64,000 nucleotides of DNA from Papaver somniferum (GCF_003573695.1 NC_039361.1:89050149-89114148); one strand, 5' to 3'; shown: positions 11,012 through 22,614, counted from the first letter of the stretch. Notes: generated by a model from the sequence alone, not told the origin. Made by a program: numbers and translations.

Positions 11012-11146
11012 TACCCCCTCCGTCCAAATTATATAGGAGAGAGTAAATCAATCTTATTAGATCAAGAAAAAATATCAAGGTATCCTGAAATATTAACCTT
11101 TGTTATTATTTTGTCTTTTAATTTTTGATTATTGGACATAGAGACG
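11012..11146. mobile_element. Stowaway-like MITE (Tc1/mariner type)
   Basis: CCCCCTCCGTCCAAATTATA following TA is a near match to the plant Stowaway terminal inverted repeat, and AGGAGAGAGTAAATC follows. About 130 bp later, GATTATTGGACATAGAG resembles a degraded complement of that end. There is no coding capacity. The right terminus and its TA duplication are not clean, so the end is approximate. Confidence 0.45.
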
Positions 11147-11443
11147 TTCACACATTCAGATGCAGAGAATGATAAACTCCTCATAAAATCAACTACAAAC
11201 TGCTGCTCATGGAAAAGCTTCAGCACATGCACATTCCACAATGACTCCAGGAGCGCAGACGATTATTAATAAGGTTGCATACTTGCATTACATATTCCAC
11301 AATGACTTTACATTTTGTATTCCACAAATTTTCTGTAAATGAGAGGATACGATTGGGAATTTGTTGAAGTCACCAGGGTTCAGCTGAACATGTAACGTAA
11401 TGATTATAATATTAATGCAGCTCGCAAGTATCTGTTCATGGAC
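11147..11443. other. Flanking intergenic sequence of the copia insertion
   Basis: No gene or repeat is supported between the MITE and the copia element. The words CATTCCACAATGACT and CATATTCCACAATGACTTT recur near 11230 and 11296, a short local repeat. Confidence 0.5.
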
Positions 11444-11448
11444 GTTGC

Positions 11449-11996
11449 AGTTAGTTAATTGAAGACTAATTATTTCCTAAATTAGCCGTGACTGTTTTGG
11501 GAAAGGGGTTTCCTAAAACGGCTAGAATTCTTGGTGGCCAAGTTTGTAACCTATATAAATAGGTAATTAGGCCTTGTAGAATAGTATGGAGAAATTGTGA
11601 GCGAATACAATTGTAGAGAGAAAAGAAAGTTCTTTCTTGTACAGATTTTAGGGCTAAAGCTAGGGTTTCGTTGTGAGAGCATATTGGTGAGGAACAAGAG
11701 ACAAGGTTATCATCTCGGATAATTATTGCGGTGTAACCAAGGATTTGTTGGGATTCACACGACGTTGTAATCGTTTTCTCTTCATAGTGGATTTGAGTTG
11801 GTGCGGCTCAAAGTGGACGTAGACAATATATACATGTTGTATGTATTGGTCGAACCACTATAAATCTTGTGTCTTGTGAGTTGATTTATCTTTGTCGTAT
11901 TATTATAGTTATTTGTGCTTGGTTTACTTATCATTCATCATAATATCTCAGATCCATTATTCCACGGTTGTCAGTGATTCAATAAAAATCCTGACA
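11449..11996 (+). mobile_element. 5' LTR of the copia element
   Basis: It aligns end to end with 16119-16667 and ends CCTGACA. Its first base is A where the 3' LTR has T, so the TG terminus has become AG. The GTTGC before it matches the GTTGC after the 3' LTR, which shows the boundary is right despite the mutated terminus. Confidence 0.9.
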
Positions 11997-11998
11997 AC

Positions 11999-12010
11999 TG
12001 GTATCAGAGC
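11999..12010 (+). promoter_or_regulatory. Primer binding site, initiator tRNA-Met
   Basis: TGGTATCAGAGC starts two bases after the 5' LTR. It complements the 3' end of plant initiator tRNA-Met, the usual minus-strand primer of copia elements. Confidence 0.9.
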
Positions 12011-12055
12011 TCGGGTTAGAGATTTAGGGTTCATAGTACGAGTGGAGTGGGAGTT

Positions 12056-12815
12056 ATGGGTGATAATAACGAAAGTACGGTAGCTAGGGTTAAAGTTTTT
12101 AATGGGAAGAACTTTGCGTTTTGGAAGTCTCAGATGGAAGACTACCTATATGAGAAAGACCTTGCTGATCCATAAGGTGGAGTTGCGAAAAAGGGAGCAC
12201 GCAAAGACGATGAATGGAAAACTCTTGATCGCAAGTGTGTAGCCGTGATCCGTAGATATCTAATGGAGGAAGTCTACAATAACGTACAAGAGGAAACTAG
12301 TATGAAGGATCTTATGGATAAACTTGAAAAGTTATATCAAAATTCATCAGCCTCGGAGAAGATTATGTTGTGTGAACAATTATTTAATCTGAAGATGCAA
12401 GAAGGCGAAGCGATTTCAACACATCTTGGGAAGTTTAAATCGATTATTTCTCAGATTTCAAAAGTTAGTATTACTTTTGATGATGAAGTTCAAGCTTTAC
12501 GGTTGTTGTCGTCATTATCAAAGAGTTTGGAGACTGCAAGGACAACCATTAGCAATTCCGCAGGGAGAGAGAAGTTGAAGCTTGATGATGTGCAACAAAG
12601 GTTAATTGCTGAAGAGGAGAGAAGAATAGAACAAGGTTAAGGTTCTAGTACTTCAAGCTCGACCTTAAGTATGCAAGAAGAAGATAGAGGCAGGGTTCAA
12701 ATAGGAACAACAACAACAAATCCATATGGAAGTCTAGGGGAGATCTTAATCCCGGACTAGAGGTTTTGTTGAGTGTTGGGCGTGTAAGAAAGTATGACAC
12801 TAAAAACGCTATTGT
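12056..12815 (+). pseudogene. gag: Copia gag (broken)
   Basis: The start ATG lies 45 bases after the primer site and reads MGDNNESTVARVKVFNG. An in-frame TAA at 12173-12175 breaks the N-terminal domain, after which the same frame continues through the capsid-like region to a TAA at 12638-12640. A CX2CX4HX4C zinc knuckle is still readable at 12774-12815, but with stop codons inside it. Gag would form the virus-like particle that packages the RNA. This copy cannot make a full-length protein. Confidence 0.8.
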
Positions 12816-12893
12816 CCGGAAAACAAAGGTGCTAATAATGGTGAAAATAAAGGTAATCAAGAAGAGGTCAACGTAGTTGCAGCTGAGGAACCG

Positions 12894-13532
12894 GTGAAGG
12901 TTCTTGTTGATAACAAGAAGGTGATTACGGAAGGTTTTCTACTACTCTCTCAGGACAAGCAAGATGAGTCTTGGATTATAGACTCGGGAGCTTCTTTCCA
13001 TGCAACGGGTGATAAGAGTATTATGATCTCTTATAAAGAATGGTACTATGGCCAAGTACTCTTAGGTGACGGTGAAGCATGCGACATCATTGGTTTGGGT
13101 GATGTGATCTTGAAAGTCAACGATTCGACATGGAAATTGAAGGATGTACGACACATTCCAAATTTGAAGAAGAAATTGGTGTATGTGGGCCAAGTTTGTG
13201 ATGATGACTGTGAATTTGTACTTACGAAACAAAATTGGAAAGTGAAGAAAGGATCTATGGTATTAGATCGTGGAGTTAGAGTCGGTACTCTATACCGGAC
13301 TTCAAATGGAACTACTTTAGCAGTGTCTAGTAGTGGTGAAGACACTAACTTATGGCATAGAAGATTAGGGCACATGAGTGAGAAGAACATGAATATTCTA
13401 TGTTCGGGAGGATATCTACCTAAGGTGAAGTCTGTTGATATGAGTTTTTTTGAAGACTGTGTTCTTGGAAAGAAAAAACGGGTTAGTTTCGGCAGAGCCT
13501 TGAAAAGTGAGAAACTTGATTTGGTTCGTTGA
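12894..13532 (+). pseudogene. pol: Copia protease and pre-integrase domain
   Basis: The aspartic protease motif DSGAS is at 12981-12995, preceded by WII and followed by FHATG. Further on, LWHRRLGHMSEKNMNIL followed by a CVLGKKKR motif marks the GAG-pre-integrase zinc-binding region (about 13349-13485). The frame then ends in TGA at the start of the integrase core, which continues in another frame from about 13507. Protease would cleave the Gag-Pol polyprotein. Confidence 0.85.
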
Positions 13533-14110
13533 TGTATGGGGACCAATTGATGTTGCATCTCACAGCATGTTCCAATATTATGTCACCTTTATTGATGATC
13601 ACTCAAGGAAGGTGTGGCTTTACTTCATGAAGAATAAGTTCGAGGTGTATGAAGTGTTTAAGAAGTGGAAAGCTTTGGTTGAAACAGAAACTGGTCTGAA
13701 GTTGAAGTGTCTAAGGTCATACAACGGTGGTGAGTATGACAAAACAGAATTTTTACAGTTATCTGCTACAAATGGAATTCGTTTGGAGAGGACAGTTCCA
13801 AGGATGCCACATGAGAATGGAGTAGCATAACTTATGAATTGGACGTTGAATGCACATGCTAGGTGCATGAGGTTGCAGTCTAGATTGCCCGAGATCTTCT
13901 GGGCACATGCAACAAAGACGCTTTCTTATCTAATCAATAGGACACCTAGTAGTCCATTAGATATGAAGATACGAGAGGAGGTTTGGACCGTCAAAAAGGT
14001 AAATCTTTCATATTTGAAAGTTTTTGGTTGTGTTGGTTATGTTCATATTAGTCCCGGTGAGAGGTCTAAGATAGGTGCTCAAGCAAAGAAGTGTATATTT
14101 CTTGGTTACA
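13507..14110 (+). pseudogene. pol: Copia integrase core (catalytic residues lost)
   Basis: DVWGPI, FIDDHSRKVW and NGGEYDKTEF place the DDE integrase core. The position expected to hold the second catalytic Asp, just before NGGEY, is Tyr, and a TAA at 13828-13830 falls where the catalytic Glu normally follows NGVA. The C-terminal part (FWAHATKTLSYLINRTPS, then LKVFGCVGYVH) continues in a neighbouring frame to a stop near 14128. Integration activity is certainly gone. Confidence 0.85.
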
Positions 14111-15190
14111 GAAATGACGCTTTTGGATAAAAGCTTTGGGACTACGAGGGTCACAAAGTTATTAAGTAGAGACGTCACTTTTAATGAGAATGAGCTATAC
14201 AAGGACAGGAACACAACACAAGTTGAAAATGTCGGGTCAAGCAACATCGATAAGGAGTTGTATATCGATATTGATGATGTTTCTGGAAAAAGTGTGGTAC
14301 AAGAAGAGCACGATGTTGCTGATGGCGGAGAAGTACAAGAAGGGACTTCTGCTGCAGTGGGAGTTACTCCTACAGTTCCAAAAGAAGTACGAAGATCGTC
14401 AAGAACTCCGAAACCGAACCCAAGGTATGCTCTGAATTATCTATTACTTATGGATGGAGGTGAACCTGAAGATGTTAAAGAAGCACTAGAGGCTGATGAT
14501 TCAGGCAAGTGGCAACTTGCTATGGACGATGAGATGAATTCACTTGAGTAGAATGGCACTTGGGTGTTAGTAAAATTACCAAGAGGTAAGAAGGCGTTGC
14601 ATAACAAGTGGGTTTATCGGATGAAGTCTGAAGCAAATGGAGAAATTCGCTACAAGGAGAGGTTGGTTGTGAAAGGTTTCCAGCAAAAGCCTGGTGTTGG
14701 TTACAATGAGATATTTCTCCAGTTGTGAAGATGACTATTATACGGGTAGTGTTAAGTCTAGTGGCTTCTGAAGATCTCTACCTTGAACAGTTGGATGTAA
14801 AGACAACTTTTCTTCATGGTGACCTAGATGAAGAAATTTACATGAAGCATCCAGAAGGATTCATAGTAAAAGGCAAGGAAGGGATGGTGTGCAAGCTAAA
14901 GAAGAGTTTGTATGGTTTAAAAAAAGCCCCGAGACAGTGGTACAAGAAGTTTGATAACTTCATGCATAAAAGTGGTTACTCGCGATAATGCAAATCATTG
15001 TTGTTACTTCAAAAGGTGCGGTTCTGACTACATTATATTATTACTGTATGTGGATGATATGTTGGTTGTCGGAACATCTCTACAAGAAGTTGAGAATTTG
15101 AAGAAACAATTAGCAAGTGAGTTTGCTATGAAAGATCTTGGTGAAGCAAAGCAGATTCTTGGTATGAGAATCATAAGGAACAAAGCTAAG
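14111..15190 (+). pseudogene. pol: Copia reverse transcriptase
   Basis: After a linker (SSRTPKPNPRY near 14400), the RT begins about 14500 with WQLAMDDEMNSLE and a TAG. It continues with NGTWVLVKLPRGKK, LEQLDVKTTFLHGDL, SLYGLKKAPRQW and, after a frameshift near 14985, LLLYVDDMLVVG. The catalytic YVDD is at 15047-15058 and intact. At least two further frame breaks occur (near 14720 and 14985). It would copy the element RNA into DNA. Confidence 0.88.
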
Positions 15191-16009
15191 GGAACTCTTA
15201 TGCTTAGTCAGACTGAATATATTGAACGGGTGTTGAAAAGGTTTAATATGGAGAATGCGAAACCAGTTAGTTCTCCACTTGGAAGTCAAATTCGTCTTTC
15301 AAGTATGCAGTGTGCAAAGACAGATGAAGAAAAGAAGTACATGGCTAATGTACCATATTCTTCGGCTATTGGGAGTCTAATGTATGTTATGGTATGCACG
15401 AGACCGGATATTGCACATGCAGCGGGAGTAGTGAGTAGATATGCAAGCAACCCAGGAAAACAACATTGGGAAGCTGTGAAGTGGATTCTCAGGTATTTGA
15501 GAGGTAACACAAACGTACCATTGTGTTATGGAAAAGGTGGTTCTATCTTGAGGGGTTATGTGGATGCAAACTTCGCAGGTGATGTAGATAAAAGGCGAAG
15601 TACGACCGATTATGTTTATACTATGGGGTAAGCTGCAGTGAGTTGGAACTCACGTTTACAGAAGTTGGTGACATTGTCTACTACGGAAGCGGAGTACGTA
15701 GCAGTAAAAGAAGCGAGCAAGGAGATGATTTAGTTACGAGGTTTGTTAGATGAGTTGGGAAAGGAACAACGAGATAGTGTTCTGTTTAACGACAGTCAAA
15801 GCGCTATACATTTATCCAAGAACTCAGCCTATCATGCTAGGACGAAGCATATAGATATTCACTATCATTTAATTTGGGATCTCTTAGAAGAAGGAGAGTT
15901 GAAGCTCGAGAAGATTCTTGGTTCGAAGAATCCGGCATATATATTTACCAAGGGAGTTACATCAGACAAGCTAAAGCTCTGCAAGGCTTTAGTTGGTCTC
16001 TCAGAATGA
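15191..16009 (+). pseudogene. pol: Copia RT thumb and RNase H
   Basis: SAIGSLMYVMVCTRPDIAHA and YVDANFAGDVDKRRST mark the end of RT and start of RNase H. LVTLSTTEAEYVAVKEA and NDSQSAIHLSKN follow, and the original frame ends at TGA 16007-16009. Stops fall after TMG (about 15630) and before LRGLL (about 15732). RNase H would degrade the RNA strand of the hybrid. Confidence 0.88.
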
Positions 16010-16107
16010 GGATCTGGGAAGGGAGCAGCACTAACAATGAAGATGTTTTAGCACCGTCAATCCAAATTTTAAAAAAAGAATAATTGAAGACAATAAATGA
16101 GTTTTCA

Positions 16108-16118
16108 AAGTGGGAGAT
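16108..16118 (+). promoter_or_regulatory. Polypurine tract of the copia element
   Basis: AAAGTGGGAGAT immediately precedes the 3' LTR start TGTTAGTT, the typical copia plus-strand primer sequence. Confidence 0.85.
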
Positions 16119-16667
16119 TGTTAGTTAATTGAAGACTAATTATTTCCTAAGTTAGCCGTGACTGTTTTGAGAAAGGGTTTTCTTAAAACGGATACAATTC
16201 TTGGTGGCCAAGTTTGTAACCTGTATAAATTGGTAATTAGGCCTTGTAGAATAGTGTGGAGAAATTGTGAGCGAATACAATTATAGAGAGAAAAGAGAGT
16301 TCTTTCTTGTATAGCTTTTAGGGCTAAAGCTAGGGTTTCGTTGTGAGAGCATATTGGTGAGGAACAAGAGACAAGGTTATCGTCTCGGGTAATTGTTGCG
16401 GTGTAATCAAGGGTTTGATGGGATTCACATGACGTTGTAATCCTTTTTTCTTCGTAGTGGATTTGAGTTGGTGAGGCTCAAAGTGGACATAGACAATATA
16501 TACATGTTGTATGTATTGGTCGAACCACTATAAATCTTGTGTCTTGTGAGTTGATTTATCTTTCTCGTATTATTATAGTTTCTTGTGCTTGATTAACTTA
16601 TTATTCATCATAATATCTCAAGATCCGTTATTCCGCGGTTGTCAGTGATTCGATAAAAATCCTGACA
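16119..16667 (+). mobile_element. 3' LTR of the copia element
   Basis: It runs TGTTAGTTAATTG...CCTGACA and is followed by the GTTGC target duplication. It keeps the TG terminus that the 5' LTR has lost. The word CTATAAAT is present in both LTRs, but several TATA-like words occur and the start of transcription cannot be fixed. Confidence 0.92.
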
Positions 16668-16672
16668 GTTGC

Positions 16673-17079
16673 TACAGTCCAACCTAAAATCCGAAGTGAA
16701 GTACACTTTAATAGTCAAGTGACTCAAGCCTATTAACATTGGAAGATAACCTATACCATTTGGTGCGAGCACTATCATTTTTCTTCTCTATTTTCAGTAA
16801 AGGAGTCCGTGGATTGTATACCACCCACCCCTATTCTTTAATGAGGATGTACCTTATTCTTGTTTTATATTTCAACAATGTTAATCATAAACCAAAATGG
16901 AAATTCACCAATGTAAATATAATTTTGACACAAAAATTCAAAAACAAATTGACAATTTGTAGATCGGAAATGAATTTGTTTTCATCTCCGGTAAAATTAC
17001 TTTTGTTGATGCCTTCAGTTGACTTTTGCCCTTGTCCATGACACCAAAGATTTAATAATACAAAAGAAGAGCAGTGTTA
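16673..17079. other. Intergenic sequence between copia element and LINE
   Basis: A 100-codon + frame opens at 16739 but has no motif and is typical of chance frames here. Nothing else could be supported. Confidence 0.5.
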
Positions 17080-17620
17080 TTAAAGCTAAGTTTCTAGCCG
17101 TTGGTTAAAAATGATGTACGACTCCATTTCTCTCCTTCCAACCCAAATACTCGTCTGTTTCTTTTCTCCCTCCGGCAGTTTCCAGCCGTTGGTTCTGTCT
17201 TCTAGCTTCCTAACGGCTCGATAACGACTCTTTTTCCTCGGAGCTAGCCGGTTTTTTATGCCGGATTTTATCTCTGCTAATTTCCCTATCTAGTTCTCTT
17301 CTTCTCCTCTCTTCTATCTTCTCTTTTCATGAATTCTGATCACTACTAAGCCAGTTTTTTCATTCAATCTCATCATGAATCACTCGTTATACCCAAATCT
17401 CACAGGGCTTGCGGCATCTCAAGCATCACAAGAATTACAGGAAATACATGAATTACAATCAACACTGATTTCACTAACAGCTCTACAGTCACTAGTATAA
17501 TTTCCATCTACAAAACTACTCTAAATGATAAAATCTCTAAGACCATTGATAGAAACACCATCATAATCAAAGTAGAATTTCCTCACACCTACAACAAAAG
17601 CCATCACTGGAGGATAAGTC

Positions 17621-18979
17621 TTGCTACTCTCACCCAATTATTACTTGGTTATATTGATGGCATTACATTTAAATCCCCCCTATTCAGTATCTATCCATAA
17701 CACTCATTCTAATCAGTTCATGAGGAATTACAATCCCCATCTTCATGCTAGATTTCATCATAGCATATCTCAACAATTTCACCTCAATAAAAATCACATT
17801 CAATCTAGGAAGAACAATACTAGAATAACCATATTTGAGAATTACAAATATCCATACAAAAGAAACCAACAGAACAAGAATCGAAATTGTTCACAACACA
17901 TTACAACCATCCAACATAACTGTTCAAACCTTAAAGAGTGCAATATCCATACCAGAAACAACCCTCAACGCAAACCCAATATCAGAACTCAGTCTAAGCA
18001 TAAGATTGAAGATAAACGAGAAAGATTATGCGTACTTTTACTGAGGGAAGAGACAAGTCTTACTCCGGGTTCCCTGGCTAACGCTCCGAGTCCGGCTACG
18101 AGTCATATAAACTCTAGGCTCAGCAGACCGCTCCATTGGAGATGGAGAATGATAATCATCATTGGAATCAATATCACCGATAACATCCTCATTTGGAGCA
18201 TCCATGGGTACACTCATCGTAGTAGCAGGTACATTCATCTCAGGTTCAAACTCAGGATAAATTGGATCGGTGGATGGATCTGTAGCTGGATCGATGGCTG
18301 GATTGGTACCTGGATTCTCAAATCCTGCAAAAATGGCAAGACCTATCTTACCAGTGGATGGACAAAGAGACTCCATCACCGGAAAGCGCATGGGATCTTC
18401 ATTGTGCCAAGGCTGTCCAGCCATCTGACGCACCATAGATCTCTCCTCAGTATCAAGCGTAATGGACTGAAATCCAACTCGACTCAAGCCAGAAACCAAG
18501 AATCGGTTGGCTACAACAGCAACGCCCTCATGAACCTCAAATGGACCAAATATGGGATGATAAGAATACAAAACCCAATGATCTCCAGAACCCATCTGAG
18601 AATGTTCCTACGACATGGGAATACCAGTAACATAAGACTTACCAATTCTATTATCCAATCTTGTCGATCTCTGCCTAACCACATATGGTTCTTGTTGATT
18701 ACTGCTTCCAATACCAACTCCGGCATACAAATCAGCAAATGGGTTACTAGTATCCTGATTAATGGGAGCAGGCTTTGGCTGATTAAAGTGCTGGTGAAGG
18801 CGCTCTACTGGAGAATCCACCAAAAACTCATGAACAATCCCTGGTGGTCCGTCTTCTTGCAAACACTCCTCGATCTTCACTTCAAAGTTATGCTGCAGAT
18901 CATCCAAGTACCAAGAGAAATCTTCTTCATAACCAGGGGATTCACACCCTTGTGGAAAGGCAATACAACAGGGCAATAG
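17621..18979 (+). other. 452-codon + strand open frame, probably non-coding
   Basis: An ATG-initiated frame runs 1359 bases without a stop, long for this AT-rich DNA. Its second half is the codon-for-codon reverse complement of the minus-strand frame at 18038-19084, and its Trp/Ile/Gly-rich stretch (WIGGWICSWIDGW) is simply the antisense of an Asp-Pro repeat there. The first half is Asn/His-rich and low in complexity. I judge it a by-product of the minus-strand gene, but cannot exclude that it is the real one. Confidence 0.3.
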
Positions 18980-19084
18980 AGTAATATAATTTTCTCCTGG
19001 ATACCAATGGATTATTGGTTCAACATCAACCTAAACCATCTTCTGTTTTCCCTTTCGATCAATTTTCTTCTCAGCATCAGACAT
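18038..19084 (-). pseudogene. Unknown 348-codon protein, two TAG stops
   Basis: One minus-strand frame starts at ATG 19084 (MSDAEKKIDRKGKQKMV), passes a TAG near 19033 and another at 18608-18610, and ends near 18038 after TRSRTRSVSQGTRSK. Apart from the two TAGs there are no breaks. The protein has a basic N-terminus, an acidic middle, a repeat of Asp-Pro units (NPAIDPATDPSTDP, about residues 250-265) and an Arg/Ser-rich tail. No domain is recognised. It lies antisense to, and upstream of, LINE ORF1. It may be a captured host sequence or an unknown element protein. Both stops are one transition from a Gln codon. Confidence 0.5.
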
Positions 19085-20131
19085 TGTGATTGGATTAGAT
19101 GGATACTCAACAGTTTCGACAAAGAAATTGGGTAAGAACTAAAAAAGAAACTGAAACTTTTCTTATCTCTAGCAGAGGCATTTATAAAGCAACTCATCGC
19201 TTGGTGTTGGGTCTCCTCACTGTTAAGTGGCGACGGTTCCCAAAGAGAAATCTCTTCCTTCTCCAGTACTCCTAATCCTACCCTTATCGTTTCAAATTTC
19301 CCGCAACAAGGGCATGAATACCTACAGCCTATGAATATTAACAGCTCTACCTTAAGGCTAACTAATCCTCTTTTGAAGTTTTTGACAGATGGAGAATGGA
19401 GGAAGGCTTACATTACACTTGGTAGTATGAAAAGTTCGGTGCCAATAACTTCTCAATCCTTCGCACGTTCTATCCATACGAGCACGACTCAGCCCAATAC
19501 TCATCTTAATCGATTAAATATGACAGATGATTGGCCTCTTGAACCATTCTTAGACTCCCTCGAGCCAACATGCAAGCTGATAGACAACATTCATTTTCAA
19601 GGCTCAGTATTACTAACCCTTTTGATCAATTTTAAAATTTTATTGCCTTTACTATCATTATATATTGGCCCACTCAGGAGGAAAAAAATAGTACTATTAA
19701 AATACTGAACTCCAATATCATGTGACAACACATAGGTGTAAGCTGACCAATAAAATAGATTCCATTACCATAAATAGATTGCATTCGTCACGTAACCATT
19801 ATCATTATCATGATCTGTATTTTCATGAAAATTGGTCTCTTGACAGGTCGCTATCTCAAGGTTCGCCAGTAGTCAATAGCGCCAAATTGGTCAGCAAGAC
19901 TAAGCAACACGGGGACTGTAACCGCAAAGCTAGCACATGGTACTTGTACTTCATTTCAGTTCATTCTTGGACTATTAAGCAACAACCCTATCACCTGCAA
20001 CTAAACAACAACTTGTACCTTAAGTACACAACCTACCTACACCTCAGAATTCAGTTCTTAGTCTCAGTACTACATACAACATCACTCTCTATACCATCAA
20101 CACCACAACCAAAACCACTACAACTACTTTC
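19085..20131. other. Leader sequence before LINE ORF1
   Basis: Only short frames without motifs are present. A GACAGGTCGC near 19845 and a TTTCATTTCAG near 19950 could be splice-like words but nothing supports an intron. It is most likely untranslated LINE sequence. Confidence 0.4.
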
Positions 20132-21496
20132 ATGGCCTATTCATCAGGAACTAAACCCATATATCAAGTGGAAAATATGGTAAAACAAATGAACACTTCA
20201 TTAAACATACCTGAAGACCTATTTTCCAAAGTCTTTATAAATGCTGAAAATACACTACCTAAAAAGAAAGAAGATTGGAAGTGGGTCTTCATTGGCAGAT
20301 ATTGCAGCAACATATCTCATGAAACTAGAACTATTTCAAGATTCATCAACACCAATTGGGAGATTAGGAGGAATGATGAAGTTTATATTTGGAGGAAAAG
20401 AAGAAACTATTATTCCATCAAGCTTGACAGCATAGAAGATTACAAAGTGTTTAGAAAAGGAGGTACTAGAGGGATTTTTGAGAAACTCATAGTTCTCACT
20501 GAAGTTCCACCTGTTGGACCTGACTTTATTGATGAAGCAAATTTCTACAAAGTAAGGATTTGGGCTCTGGTGAAAAGAGTCCCAAGACATATCATTCCTG
20601 ATATGAGTAACATCAAACCAGCTAGACCAAGAAGCCAGAAAAGCTTATGGAAGAGATGAAGATGAAAAGAATCTGGAGATTCTACTAACCATTGATGTTA
20701 CTAGAGCTCTAAAATATGACATTGATACTTATGAAACTCCTACCATTTCCCACTGGCTTGAAATGGCTTATGCTCTGAATGGTATTGCATTCTGCAAGGT
20801 ATGCAGAATTCTTGATCACCCCGGCCCTCTATGTGAGGAAAAAGAAACACAGTCTCCAAATGTAACCCACAAAACACACCCATCAAATCTCAGTAACTCT
20901 TATCTCTCAACTTCCAATACCCCCAACAATTCCAATATCAATAGTCCTCAAAACAAGATTAAAATAAGACACTACTCTGACAAGGATGCATCTGAGGAAT
21001 TTGCTATCAAATTGAGGTTAGGACAAAAACAAATCATACTCAAGAATAACACATAAGAGCTTGAAGAGCCAGAGGACTACATCATCTTTAAAGCTGGATT
21101 ACATCGACCTATCACTGGAGAAATCCCAACTACTAACCTTGAATCCATTGCCTGTCAAAAGAAGCATAAAAAGGTCATTTATAGCAGTAGGAATAAAGAT
21201 AAAATGATGAAAAAGAAAGGCATCAACAGCAAAGCTGCTGTTAGGAAACATCAACCAACTACTGAGACTGGAGTGGAAAATACTATCAATCCAGAAAACA
21301 TTTTCCCAAAAATCAATACAGACAATCAATACCCAAACAACATAAATCTAGCACCAAATGTTTTTGAATCTCTACCTTTTATGGCTGACATACAAAATCA
21401 AATCAATGAAGATTTCAACAATAAGAAAAAGATGCTTTGGGAAAGAAGAAAAAAGGAACTAAAACTTAAGGCTGTAGACACTGAATTTCATCCATA
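20132..21496 (+). pseudogene. LINE ORF1, RNA-binding protein (broken)
   Basis: The first 175 codons start MAYSSGTKPIYQVENM and include WKWVFIGRYCS and KFVFGG-like positions expected of the DUF4283 region of plant LINE ORF1. A frameshift near 20630 moves the reading into another frame (RDEDEKNLEIL, then FCKVCRILDHPGPLC), where a CX2CX4HX4C-like knuckle is visible near 20790-20835. A stop at 21054-21056 and another shift precede a Lys-rich C-terminus (about 21204-21496). ORF1 would coat the element RNA. Confidence 0.7.
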
Positions 21497-21532
21497 ACTG
21501 ATTGACCCAAAAATAAATCTCTTCAATCCCAA

Positions 21533-21551
21533 CCCCCCCCCCCTCCCCCCC
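21533..21551 (+). repeat. Cytosine homopolymer tract
   Basis: Eleven C, one T and seven C in a row lie in the spacer between LINE ORF1 and ORF2. It is a length-unstable tract, and its true length may be affected by sequencing. Confidence 0.9.
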
Positions 21552-21866
21552 AATGGTCATCCCCTTCATCACTGGGACCAACCTCAACCTGCCAAGAAGA
21601 GAAACACTCAAATAATGCAAATGGAGGAAGATCACCTGACTGATATGACTACTGGCATCCTTGAGGGAGCAAATCCTTTCTTAATCCCTCGGGTAACTCC
21701 TTCTATTACTTTCTATCTAATTCAAAGCTTTCATTATATTGTTATAAAGTTTTCTCTAATCCCTGAAGATTGGTCCACCATGCTCTATAGTCTCAATTAT
21801 TTAGGATACTTAATCATCATATTCTCTTATCCTGCTGTTTCTTACTTCTGGCAATTTTTCTCTATC

Positions 21867-22614
21867 ATGTCATGGAATTTTCAAGGTCTAGGACAACCAA
21901 CGACTAGTAGGCACCTAAATAACATGTTAAACAAACATAATCCTGACATCTTTTTTCTATCTGAAACCAAACAACAAACTAAGAATCCAAAAGCTATTCT
22001 CAGCAACATAGGTGTCACTAATTTGTGGTTTGTAGAGCCTAGAGGAAAATCCAATACTGCTGGTGGCCTTGTCTTAGCCTGAAAAACCAACCTAAAGGTC
22101 ACTATATAAGACTTCTCTAACCATCATATTAGTGCCACTGTGTATCCTAGTGTAGGGGAACCTTGGTTATTCACAGGCTATTATGGCAGTCCTTACACTA
22201 CTTTAGATAAAGTGCACTCCTGGAAAATGATAGAAAATACTAATAAGACTAACACCCTACCTTGGTTGATAATGGGGACCTGAACTTTGTGTTGCATGAT
22301 CATGAAAAATTCAGTCAACATCCTATTGATTCTTATGAAGCTAACATATTTCTGGAGAAATTGGAAGCATCTAATTTTACTGATTTGGGTTATACTGAGT
22401 GTCCTTTCACATGGACTAATAGAAGAGTGGGACATCATCTTACAGAACAAAGATTAGACATAGGGCTAGCCAATGAAAGCTGGCTTGAAACTCATCCTAA
22501 TTCCACCATCTCCAACCTTCCTGCCATTGGCTCTGATAATAACCCCATCATTCTCAATACCAACCCAAACTGGAAACAGGGACATATTCCTTTCAAATTT
22601 TTGGTCCCTGGCTA
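21867..22614 (+). pseudogene. LINE ORF2, endonuclease domain
   Basis: MSWNFQGLGQPTTSRHL at 21867 opens the apurinic-endonuclease-like domain that nicks the target DNA, with LSETK following (about 21957). A TGA at 22080-22082 interrupts it after GGLVLA. A one-base loss near 22273 shifts the frame just at GDLNF, a catalytic motif. Then FTWTNRR, RLDIGLAN and a stop at 22612-22614 follow. The upstream part of the same frame (21615-21866) shows no endonuclease motif, so the start is placed at MSWNF. Confidence 0.8.

Larger units (their letters stand above)
11449..16667 (+). mobile_element. Complete Ty1/copia retrotransposon, Tork/Tnt1-like, defective
   Basis: Two LTRs (548 and 549 bp), a tRNA-Met-type primer site, gag, protease, integrase, reverse transcriptase and RNase H in copia order, and a polypurine tract are all present. 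GTTGC flanks both ends (11444-11448 and 16668-16672), confirming a single insertion. The LTRs differ at about 36 positions by hand count, roughly 6-7 percent, so the copy is old. Coding is broken by frameshifts and stops throughout. The integrase-before-RT order makes it copia. The Tork assignment rests on the LWHRRLGHMSEKNM motif and is less sure. Confidence 0.93.
17080..20131 (+). other. Probable LINE 5' region with an inserted or captured block
   Basis: From about 17080 to 17340 the sequence is pyrimidine-rich with CTTCTCCTCTCTTCT runs, like the 5' UTR of plant L1 elements, but ORF1 begins only at 20132. About 3 kb of leader is unusually long, and the middle (17.6-19.1 kb) is open on both strands. 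The simplest reading is a LINE leader carrying foreign or additional sequence. The LINE 5' end and its target duplication were not found. Confidence 0.3.

Noticed and set aside
16739..17041. 100-codon + frame between the copia element and the LINE
   Set aside because: No motif or conservation signal; chance frames of this size occur throughout the window.
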